Below, piece by piece: positions 8,790 to 15,480 of a stretch of DNA of 62,228 nt (position 1 is the stretch's first letter; each line of letters starts with the position of its first letter). Source of the stretch: Bacteroidales bacterium (GTDB lineage Bacteria > Bacteroidota > Bacteroidia > Bacteroidales > UBA932); NCBI GenBank assembly GCA_017960545.1, contig JAGCYZ010000057.1:1-62228 (forward strand), given 5' to 3'. A program made the position numbers and the translations under genes. The notes beneath the pieces are model-generated. The model did not search any database. It saw only the letters and a program-made list of their open reading frames with translations, and was not told the DNA's origin.

Positions 8790-10472
8790 ATGGAAAAACT
8801 ATCGGCATTGAGCGGCTCTGCGGGAGCGCTGATTATCCTGGCAATGGTAGTGGGCTTCGGCCTTCTGCTGGGCAAGATCAAGATCAGGGGCGTTACTTTC
8901 GGTTCAATTTGGATTCTCTTCGTGGGAATCCTCCTGGGGCATCTTGGCTTCAGGGTTGACCCCGTGATCCTTACATTTGTCAAGGACTTCGGCCTCATAC
9001 TGTTCATTTTTATGATCGGACTCCAGGTGGGGCCCGGATTCTTCAGTTCATTCCGTAAGGACGGCCTGGCAATGAACCTGATGGCGGTGGGGCTGGTCCT
9101 GCTTGCCGTGATCACCACGTGGGTCATACACCTTGTCACGGGTCAGGATATAGGATTGCTTACCGGAATAATGACCGGAGCCGTGGTGAACACGCCCAGC
9201 CTGGGTGCGGCGCAGGAGACAATGTCAGAACTGGTCACTGCTTCCGGCGGAAGCGTGGAGCAGGCGTTCGAGGCATCGTCCAGGCTCGCTTCGGCCTATG
9301 TGGTCGCTTATCCGCTTGGAGTGCTGGGAGGATTCATAGTGCTTATTGCGCTCAAGGCCTTGCTGCATATCGATTTAGATAAAGAGAAACTTGCCGCAGG
9401 CAAGGAAGATGATGGGGCAAACGCGTACCGTATGGCTTGCAGGGTGGCGAATCCCGCCATAGAGGGCAAGACCCTGGGAGACGTCCTCAAGGAGAACCGC
9501 GACCTTCATTTTGTGGTGTCAAGGCTGATGAGGGACGGGGAAGTGCAGTTCCCTGAAATGGAAGAGACCCTCAGGAAAGGGGATTGCGTCCTTATAGTTA
9601 CGGACAACAGGCATAAGGAAACCGTCCGCCTGATCTTTGGCCAGGAGTACCCGGCCGATATGAAAGAATGGCAGAGAACCGGCTCCAAACTTGTTTCCAG
9701 GCGCCTGGCCATCACCGATCCCGCAATCACCGGCAAGACCGTCCGAGGTATGGACATCAGGCACAAATACGGTGTCACCGTCACCAGGATAGTAAGGTCC
9801 GGAATTGAGTTGAAGGCGGAAGGGGACTACATACTCCAGGTAGGAGACGTAATCCAGGTAGTGGGTTTTGAAGACGGTATAGCCCATCTTGCCAAACAAG
9901 TTGGCAATCAGCCGGATAACCTTAGGAAACCCAACCTGGCCCCAATCTTCCTGGGCATTGTCCTGGGAATACTGCTTGGCCTTATGCCAATCCGTTTCCC
10001 GTCAATGCCGCAGCCTCTGAAACTGGGGCTTGCGGGTGGACCTCTCATAGTGGCCATCCTGTTGAGCCGTTTCGGACCCAAGCTCCATATAACCACCTAC
10101 ACCGCCCTCAGCGCCAACCTTATCATCCGGGAACTGGGAATATCCCTTTTCACCGCCGCAGTGGGACTGGGCGCAGGTGAGAACTTTGTATCCAGCCTTG
10201 TTTCCGGAGGATACGTGTGGATCCTGTATGGCGCAATCATAACCTTGGTCCCGCTCATAATCACGGCCATAGTGGCAAGATTCATACTCAAGATGGACTT
10301 CTTCAAGGTCTGCGGACTGCTGTCCGGAGGCGGTACAAACCCTCCTCTGCTTTCTTTCTGCGAGCAGACTTACGGGGGAGACAGGGTGGCTGTGAACTAT
10401 GCCACAGTATATCCCCTGACAATGTTCCTGAGAGTCGTTTCCGCCCAGATCCTTATCCTCACTTTGCTATAA
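8790..10472 (+). CDS. AspT/YidE-family membrane transporter with two RCK_C domains
   Basis: The protein has 560 residues. Two membrane halves of about five helices each (about 8-190 and 380-560) carry the duplicated Asp-Al-exchanger motif, for example GIMTGAVVNTPSLGAAQE near 125-142 and a counterpart GLLSGGGTNPPLLSFCEQ near the C-terminus. They flank two cytosolic TrkA-C/RCK_C-like domains at about 205-370 (for example LQVGDVIQVVGFEDG). The family includes the aspartate:alanine antiporter AspT and the uncharacterised YidE and YbjL. The substrate is unknown, perhaps a small carboxylate or amino acid. The RCK domains suggest control by a nucleotide or ion. Confidence 0.88.
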   Translation: MEKLSALSGSAGALIILAMVVGFGLLLGKIKIRGVTFGSIWILFVGILLGHLGFRVDPVILTFVKDFGLILFIFMIGLQVGPGFFSSFRKDGLAMNLMAVGLVLLAVITTWVIHLVTGQDIGLLTGIMTGAVVNTPSLGAAQETMSELVTASGGSVEQAFEASSRLASAYVVAYPLGVLGGFIVLIALKALLHIDLDKEKLAAGKEDDGANAYRMACRVANPAIEGKTLGDVLKENRDLHFVVSRLMRDGEVQFPEMEETLRKGDCVLIVTDNRHKETVRLIFGQEYPADMKEWQRTGSKLVSRRLAITDPAITGKTVRGMDIRHKYGVTVTRIVRSGIELKAEGDYILQVGDVIQVVGFEDGIAHLAKQVGNQPDNLRKPNLAPIFLGIVLGILLGLMPIRFPSMPQPLKLGLAGGPLIVAILLSRFGPKLHITTYTALSANLIIRELGISLFTAAVGLGAGENFVSSLVSGGYVWILYGAIITLVPLIITAIVARFILKMDFFKVCGLLSGGGTNPPLLSFCEQTYGGDRVAVNYATVYPLTMFLRVVSAQILILTLL

Positions 10473-10492
10473 ACGCCTCTGTTTCTGATTAA

Positions 10493-10519
10493 ACCATCTG
10501 CGCTCAAAGTTGTCTAATA
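10493..10519 (+). promoter_or_regulatory. Promoter shared with the second Spy-like gene, copy 1
   Basis: ACCATCTG (10493-10500) and GTCTAATA (10512-10519) recur at 29557-29583 as ACCATTTG and GTCTAATA with the same 19-base offset. In both places a TTTTTAATA follows about 20 bases later, just before the start of a Spy-like gene. The -10-like GTCTAATA resembles promoters read by ECF sigma factors more than the housekeeping TAnnTTTG. Conservation is seen in the sequence; the sigma-factor class is inferred. Confidence 0.55.
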
Positions 10520-10548
10520 AGACGTAACAACTTTTTAATAGTGTAGAT

Positions 10549-10980
10549 ATGAGAAGAATTATGTTGGGGCTTATCGCCCTTGTTTTAACAACGTGTGCTT
10601 TTGCCCAGGGCCCCGGTCAGAGACCGCAGATGAACCCTGAGGATATGGCTAAGAGGCAGGCAGACCGTATCAAGGAAACCTGCAACACTACAGACGCACA
10701 GTACAAGAAACTGTACGATTATTTCCTGGCAGAGGGCAAGAAGATGGCTGAGCAGATGCAGCAGAACCAGGGCGGTGGCCCGGGCTTCGGCAATATGGAA
10801 GAGATGCAGAAAAGGATGCAGGCTCAGGAAGACTTCGTAAAGAGCGTCCTTAACGATGACCAGTTCAAGAAGTATCAGGAGCAGAGGCAGAACCGCAGAG
10901 GCGGCTTCGGCGGACCCGGAGGTCCCGGTGGTCCAGGCGGTCCCGGTGGTCCCGGAGGACAAAGGCCTCGTCAGAGATAA
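10549..10980 (+). CDS. Spy/CpxP-like small periplasmic protein with Gly-Gly-Pro tail
   Basis: The protein has 143 residues. A signal peptide (1-19, ending CAFA) is followed by a helical, Met/Gln-rich core with NPEDMAKRQADRIKE, an EEMQKRMQAQEDFVKS helix and VLNDDQFKKYQEQRQ, as in Spy/CpxP/LTXXQ-type or DUF4890-type periplasmic proteins. Five GGP units then lead to the end QRPRQR. Relatives act as ATP-independent periplasmic chaperones or stress sensors, so a chaperone role is inferred. The paralogue at 29616 shares the core (MQADRIKE, QFKKYEE) and the promoter but lacks the GGP tail. It directly precedes the redox-propeller operon and is followed by a hairpin terminator. Confidence 0.8.
   Translation: MRRIMLGLIALVLTTCAFAQGPGQRPQMNPEDMAKRQADRIKETCNTTDAQYKKLYDYFLAEGKKMAEQMQQNQGGGPGFGNMEEMQKRMQAQEDFVKSVLNDDQFKKYQEQRQNRRGGFGGPGGPGGPGGPGGPGGQRPRQR
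10909..10953 (+). repeat. Five tandem 9-bp Gly-Gly-Pro coding units
   Basis: Five imperfect units of the form GGNGGNCCN encode (GGP)5 at the C-terminus of the Spy-like protein. Such runs can expand or contract by slippage. Confidence 0.8.
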
Positions 10981-11004
10981 TTCCTGAGACGCCCTTTTAT
11001 CAGT

Positions 11005-11039
11005 TGCCTCTTGCTGCGGGTCAGACCCCGGCGGAGGCA
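11005..11039 (+). terminator. Hairpin with U-rich tail after the Spy-like gene; copy 1 of a conserved 35-nt element
   Basis: The hairpin starts 24 bases after the Spy-like stop. Pairs are 11005-11009 with 11035-11039, 11011-11016 with 11029-11034 (including G-U pairs), and 11018-11020 with 11026-11028, with C bulges at 11010 and 11017. CTTTCGTTTT follows at 11041-11050. A second copy at 28055-28089 has the same length and the same flanks. Termination is inferred from position and tail; conservation in bulges and flanks hints at an additional function. Confidence 0.6.
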
Positions 11040-11093
11040 TCTTTCGTTTTATAAACCCACTTTTTTCCTTAAGTCCCTCATTTATCGTATGTT

Positions 11094-11120
11094 TTGTCAA
11101 TATTATTACTATATTGACAA
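11094..11120. promoter_or_regulatory. Perfect 10-bp inverted repeat, candidate operator of the redox-propeller operon
   Basis: TTGTCAATAT (11094-11103) and its exact reverse complement ATATTGACAA (11111-11120) are separated by TATTACT. The second arm ends six bases before the ATG at 11127. A TATGTTTT sequence, similar to a -7 element, abuts the left arm. A repressor bound here would block transcription or initiation. The half-site loosely resembles the outer bases of Rex and Crp/Fnr sites, but the 27-base span does not fit Rex. It could also form an RNA hairpin masking the start. Confidence 0.55.
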
Positions 11121-11126
11121 GAATTT

Positions 11127-12557
11127 ATGGGTAAAGGGAATTTGAAATGGATTACGGCCGGCGTTGCCTGTCTTTGGGCCGCCCTCCTTCTGGGGTGGCA
11201 CCTCTACGATCCATACCGTAATATGGCCTTGCAGGAACCCGGGGCTGACAACCGTCCCGAGGGTTCGGCGCGCAGTGCGGATGACGTCGTTATAGGCGAA
11301 TTCTTTATGAAATACGAAGCGGCCGAGCCTTCCGCCCTCCTTACAGGGGTATGGAGCGGTTTCCGCGGTGACGGAAGGGACAACATCACTCCCGCGGCTG
11401 ACATAGTCACAGATTCCGATTATCCCCTTATGTGGTCTTTCTCCACCGGAGAAGGCCACGCCGCGCCCGTCATCTATCACGGGCGGGTATATGTCCTTGA
11501 CTACGACGAAACCCTTATGTCCGATATGCTGCGCTGCTTCTCTCTTGAAAGCGGAGAGGAATTGTGGCGCAGGTGGTACAGGGTGAGGATGAAGCGCAAC
11601 CACGGCTTTTCCCGCACCATTCCCGCAGTGGGGGATGGCTATCTGGTGACCATAGGGCCCGAAGGCCACGTAATGTGCTGCGACCCCCTCACCGGAGAAA
11701 TGAAATGGACCCTGGATATGAAGCAGGAATTCTCCACCGAGGTTCCGTTCTGGTACACCGGACAGTGCCCTCTGGTAGAAGACGGAGTGCTTGTCCTGGC
11801 TCCCGCCGGAGAAGAAGTGCTGATGGCCGGGGTGGACGTCCGCAATGGTGAAATCCTGTGGACAACGCCCAACAGCGTGCATTTTACTATGAGCCATTCC
11901 TCCATAATGCCAATGGAATTGGGAGGGAAGAGGTTCTACGTGTATATAGGCGTGGGCGGTGTATGCGGTGTATCCGCCGAGAAACAGGACAGGGGAACGC
12001 TTCTGTGGAGCACTAATAAATGGCAGCCGTCCGTGGTGGCCCCTTCTCCGCTCAGGATATCGTCCGACAGGGTATTCCTCGTTGCCGGATACGGCACAGG
12101 AGGCGCGCTTCTGCAGGTTACCCGCAGCGGATCCGGCTGGAAGGCCGACATCCTTGAGCAGTATAAGGCGGACAAGGGAATGTCCGCCGAGCAGCAGACG
12201 CCCATCCTTTATGACGGAATGCTCATAACCATCCTGCCAAAAGATGCCGGCGGCTCGCGCGAGAGGCTCCTTTGCTACAGCCCTTCGGACCTGCACACTC
12301 CCATCTGGCGCAGCGAAACCGACGAAAAGTTCGGCCTTGGCCCATATATGATACTCCAGGACAAGCTCCTGGCTTTCAATGAGAACGGAGAGCTGTACGT
12401 ATATCAGCTGGAAAGGGGAGGAATGTCCCTGCTTCACAAACAGCAGGTGCTCGAAGATGCCGTTGACGCCTGGGGCCCCATGGCCTATGCGGACGGCAGG
12501 CTGGTTCTCCGGGACTCCCACAATGTCATTTGCCTGAAAATAGACGGAAATGGATAA
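11127..12557 (+). CDS. Membrane-anchored PQQ-like beta-propeller protein (first gene of redox-propeller operon)
   Basis: The protein has 476 residues. One hydrophobic helix at about 8-25 (ITAGVACLWAALLLGW) anchors a propeller predicted to lie in the periplasm. Blades show the PQQ-like repeat pattern, for example RCFSLESGEELWRRW, CCDPLTGEMKWTLD and GVDVRNGEILWTTP. Despite the domain name there is no sign of a PQQ-dependent dehydrogenase active site or a haem CXXCH, and relatives such as BamB are scaffolds. The next gene starts eight bases before its stop. A candidate operator lies just upstream. A scaffold or docking role for the Fe-S proteins of the operon is inferred. Confidence 0.82.
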   Translation: MGKGNLKWITAGVACLWAALLLGWHLYDPYRNMALQEPGADNRPEGSARSADDVVIGEFFMKYEAAEPSALLTGVWSGFRGDGRDNITPAADIVTDSDYPLMWSFSTGEGHAAPVIYHGRVYVLDYDETLMSDMLRCFSLESGEELWRRWYRVRMKRNHGFSRTIPAVGDGYLVTIGPEGHVMCCDPLTGEMKWTLDMKQEFSTEVPFWYTGQCPLVEDGVLVLAPAGEEVLMAGVDVRNGEILWTTPNSVHFTMSHSSIMPMELGGKRFYVYIGVGGVCGVSAEKQDRGTLLWSTNKWQPSVVAPSPLRISSDRVFLVAGYGTGGALLQVTRSGSGWKADILEQYKADKGMSAEQQTPILYDGMLITILPKDAGGSRERLLCYSPSDLHTPIWRSETDEKFGLGPYMILQDKLLAFNENGELYVYQLERGGMSLLHKQQVLEDAVDAWGPMAYADGRLVLRDSHNVICLKIDGNG

Positions 12558-13608
12558 TAAAGAGAATAAAAAGATTTCCAGGAAAGATTTCCTGCACCTT
12601 ACCGGATCGGTGGTGGCCGGAGGCGTCATTGCCGGTACGGCCGGAAGCCTTTTGTGGAAGATGATCAAACGTCCCGACGACGTTTTCTACGACCCGCAGG
12701 GGGAACCGTACTCCATAAGTGACGGAGACACTTCGGTGTCGCCTTACAGGCGCATTTCGTCATTCAGTACACCGGGCTCCATAGACGCTTTCGAGGCTGC
12801 CGGGGAATCCCTGATAACCGCGGTGGACGGAAAGGTGATGGTTTATTCGCCCGATGGAACGCTCCGAAGCAGTTTTGATGTGGAATCTCCCGTAAGGGAC
12901 CTGGCCGTGGATGGAGACAAACTGTACGTACTGGCTCCGGCCAAAATTGCGGTATTCACACTGGACGGAGCGCGCACCGGTGGCTGGGACGCCTGCAGCG
13001 ACGATGCAGACTACTGCTCCCTTACTGTAACGCCCCAGGGTGTGTTCGTGACGGATGCAGGAGCAAAGATTATGGTAAAATACCGTCTTGACGGCTCCCT
13101 TGACCGTTTCATAGACAGCCCGCGCGGCTTTGTGGTTCCCAGCTATTCCTTTGGCGTGACCCATTACGGAGATGTGGTTTATTGCTCCAATCCGGGCCGC
13201 CATCTGGTAGAGAGCTATTCGGCCCAGGACGGAAAGTTCCTGGCCGCATTCGGGACGGCGGGCACGCAGCCGGGCCGCTTCAGCGGCTGCTGCAACCCCG
13301 TCCGGATTATCGTATCGCCTTCCGGCGAGCTTATCACCTCAGAGAAAGGAATCCCCCGCATCTGCTGCTACAGCCGCGAGGGCCAGTTCCGCAGCGTCCT
13401 CCTTAACAGCAAGGCCCTTGGCGGCGGAAGCGCCGCTTACGAGGTGCGCATAGCCCGCGACGGCCGCTTCTTCGTAGCCGGAAAGAATTCCGTATCCGTC
13501 TTCCGCTACGACGACCGCCTCGCCAGCGCGGGAGCAGGCGAATCTGTAAGCTCCGCCTGCGCCATCTGTGCAATAGAATGTCCGCTCAAGCGCGGCGTAA
13601 ACGTTTAG
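12550..13608 (+). CDS. NHL-type propeller with Tat-like leader and C-terminal three-Cys motif
   Basis: The protein has 352 residues. The leader SRKDFLHLTGSVVAGG resembles a Tat signal with RK in place of RR. The body has NHL/SMP-30-like blades (AVDGDKLYVLAPAKIAVFTLDG, VTPQGVFVTDAGAKIMVKY, FGTAGTQPGRFSG). The chain ends with CAICAIECP, Cys 337, 340 and 344, a CXXCXXXCP pattern like half of a bacterial [4Fe-4S] ferredoxin motif. Further cysteines occur at GCCNP and RICCYS. The gene overlaps its upstream neighbour by eight bases and precedes the polyferredoxin gene by 12. It may carry or receive an Fe-S cluster through the tail, or dock to the next protein; both are inferred. Confidence 0.75.
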   Translation: MDNKENKKISRKDFLHLTGSVVAGGVIAGTAGSLLWKMIKRPDDVFYDPQGEPYSISDGDTSVSPYRRISSFSTPGSIDAFEAAGESLITAVDGKVMVYSPDGTLRSSFDVESPVRDLAVDGDKLYVLAPAKIAVFTLDGARTGGWDACSDDADYCSLTVTPQGVFVTDAGAKIMVKYRLDGSLDRFIDSPRGFVVPSYSFGVTHYGDVVYCSNPGRHLVESYSAQDGKFLAAFGTAGTQPGRFSGCCNPVRIIVSPSGELITSEKGIPRICCYSREGQFRSVLLNSKALGGGSAAYEVRIARDGRFFVAGKNSVSVFRYDDRLASAGAGESVSSACAICAIECPLKRGVNV

Positions 13609-13620
13609 CATCCGCAGACA

Positions 13621-14205
13621 ATGAAAAAGGATAAAGAACAGATAGACAACAGCCCGATGCCCCGCCGGGAATTCTTCCGCAAGATTTCTAAAGCCATTGC
13701 GGGGGCGGGCGTCCTGGCTCTTGGCGGCGCCGCCGCGACCAAAGTCAAGGGGAACAAGTCCGCCAGCCTCTACTGGCAGATAGACCCCGAAAAATGCACC
13801 CAGTGCGGCCGTTGCGAAACCAGCTGCGTAATGCCGGTTTCCGCCGTCCGCTGCATCCACGCCAACAAAGTATGCGGATACTGCGACCTCTGCGGCGGGT
13901 ACTACCGCACCAACGCCAAGGAGCTCAACACCGCCGCCGAGAATATGATATGCCCCACCGGAGCCATCCAGCGCAAGTTCGTGGAAGACCCTTACTTTGA
14001 ATATACAATTGACGAAGACCTCTGCAACGGCTGCGGCAAATGTGTCAAGGGCTGCAGCTCGTTCGGCAACGGATCACTCTTCCTGCAGATAAGGCAGGAC
14101 CTCTGCCTCAACTGCAACGAGTGCTCCATCGCAAACGTTTGCGCCTCCGGGGCAATCACCCGCGTCCCTTACGAAACAGCATACAAAATGAAGGACCAAG
14201 CCTGA
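13621..14205 (+). CDS. Tat-exported polyferredoxin (NapG/HybA-like)
   Basis: The protein has 194 residues. The leader has PRREFFRKI with twin Arg 15-16 and a hydrophobic stretch to about residue 38, so export in folded form by Tat is expected. Four [4Fe-4S] cluster sets can be traced: Cys 59/62/65/69; a set from Cys 78/85/88/91 and 111; Cys 135/138/141/145; and Cys 162/165/168/174. This layout is like NapG, HybA and DMSO-reductase electron-transfer subunits. It probably transfers electrons on the periplasmic face, paired with the NapH-like protein whose ATG overlaps its stop. No molybdenum enzyme is encoded nearby, so the final partner is unknown. Confidence 0.85.
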   Translation: MKKDKEQIDNSPMPRREFFRKISKAIAGAGVLALGGAAATKVKGNKSASLYWQIDPEKCTQCGRCETSCVMPVSAVRCIHANKVCGYCDLCGGYYRTNAKELNTAAENMICPTGAIQRKFVEDPYFEYTIDEDLCNGCGKCVKGCSSFGNGSLFLQIRQDLCLNCNECSIANVCASGAITRVPYETAYKMKDQA

Positions 14206-15473
14206 TGAAAAAGTTCCTCAACTCCCTGGTACTGCTCCTGGCAGGCTGGAAGGCGGCTGCCATCAGTCGTTTCCCCAGGCCTGATTTCGAATCGGGCTAC
14301 CAGTACCCGGAATACACCTATGCCGTCCCCAACGAGATGCTGTGGGACATCATAGACGTAGCTATGCTGCTCATCCTTATGGGTATTGTCACCTGGGCTT
14401 TGTATAAGAAGCGCACCCGCGGCCCCATACTGTGGAGCTCGGTGGTTTCAGTGGCTTACTTCGGCTTTTTCAGGGGTGGTTGCGTGTGCAGCGTGGGCTC
14501 CATCCAGAACGTGGCCCTGGCCTTCGTGGATAATTCCTACAGCCTGCCGCTGGCGGTTTTCCTCTTCTTTATGATTCCCATTTTGGGGGCGTTCCTTTTT
14601 GGAAGGGTATTCTGCTCGGGAGTGTGTCCCCTTGGCGCCCTCCAGGACCTGGTGAACGTTAAAAACTACCGGATCAACAAGGCGGTGGCGGGCGCCCTGA
14701 GCGTAATCCCCTGGATTTACCTGGCTTTTGCGTTGCTGTACGCCTTGACCCGTACCCGTTTCATAATCTGCCAGTTTGACCCGTTCATAGGCATCTTCCG
14801 CCTTGGCGGAGACATAGGTATGATTGCATTCGGCGTAATACTGCTGGTGATGTCCGTATTCACGGGAAGGCCGTTCTGCCGTTTCCTGTGCCCGTACGGT
14901 GCGTTGCTGAGCATTTTCTCTTCGGTTTCGGTTTTCAAGATAGGCATCACCCCCAAACCCTGCATCAACTGCGAGCTCTGCCACAATTCCTGCCCCGTCG
15001 ATGCCATCGAAGCCCCTTACGGCAACAAGGTTAACGAAAGCAACCGTACGGGCGTCAAAAGGCTGCTGGCATATATGCTTATAATCCCCGTCCTTATGGC
15101 CGCGGGAGGCCTGCTTATGCGCCAGGCGGCTCCGCAGCTCGCACGCGCCAACAGGGAAGTGCGGCTCTATTCTCAGGTAATGTACTTTGAAGACCATCCC
15201 GATGGAGAAATGATCCCGGAAGTAGAGGCATTCTACAGCCAGGGACGCACACTAGAAGACCTGATCAGTTCCTATGAAGAAGTTCACAAAGATTTCCGCC
15301 TGTACGGCACTCTCGCGGGTATGCTCATAGGCCTTGTGATAGGTGTTAAGCTCGTAAGGCTTTCCCTCAAGCGCGGCCGCAAACAGTATGAGATAGCCCA
15401 CTCGCGCTGCGTCGCCTGCGGAAAGTGCTTCAGTTATTGTCCCCAGAACCGCGTCAAGGCCAAAGTGAATTAA
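14205..15473 (+). CDS. Membrane-bound 4Fe-4S protein of the NapH/NosR/CcoG type
   Basis: I chose the ATG at 14205, inside the upstream TGA, which gives 422 residues. About six or seven membrane helices are seen. The motifs CSGVCPLGALQ (137-146) and CRFLCPYGALL (225-234) are the paired CxxxCP signatures of NapH and the NosR C-terminal domain. GGCVCS lies at 91-96. A ferredoxin set (Cys 253/256/259/263) follows, and a further set at the C-terminus (Cys 402/405/408/412, CVACGKCFSYCP). Relatives pass electrons between the quinone pool or cytosolic donors and periplasmic reductases. Here it would link the cytosolic NuoEF-like module to the exported polyferredoxin. That path is inferred. Confidence 0.85.
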   Translation: MKKFLNSLVLLLAGWKAAAISRFPRPDFESGYQYPEYTYAVPNEMLWDIIDVAMLLILMGIVTWALYKKRTRGPILWSSVVSVAYFGFFRGGCVCSVGSIQNVALAFVDNSYSLPLAVFLFFMIPILGAFLFGRVFCSGVCPLGALQDLVNVKNYRINKAVAGALSVIPWIYLAFALLYALTRTRFIICQFDPFIGIFRLGGDIGMIAFGVILLVMSVFTGRPFCRFLCPYGALLSIFSSVSVFKIGITPKPCINCELCHNSCPVDAIEAPYGNKVNESNRTGVKRLLAYMLIIPVLMAAGGLLMRQAAPQLARANREVRLYSQVMYFEDHPDGEMIPEVEAFYSQGRTLEDLISSYEEVHKDFRLYGTLAGMLIGLVIGVKLVRLSLKRGRKQYEIAHSRCVACGKCFSYCPQNRVKAKVN

Positions 15474-15480
15474 GCAGAAT

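Noticed and set aside
10909-10953. CRISPR-like or minisatellite array
   Set aside because: The units are contiguous 9-bp codon repeats inside a reading frame, without spacers.
10997-11049. Esterase pseudogene fragment on the minus strand
   Set aside because: Similarity is confined to the hairpin and its flanks, and the base changes keep RNA pairing, which fits a structural element better; kept only as an alternative in the findings.
11109-12668. Long open frame on the minus strand opposite the first propeller gene
   Set aside because: It mirrors codon structure of the plus-strand gene, has no recognisable domain or start signal, and overlaps a well-supported PQQ-like protein.
12550-13608. 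Canonical Tat substrate
   Set aside because: The leader has RK rather than RR, so I describe it as Tat-like only.
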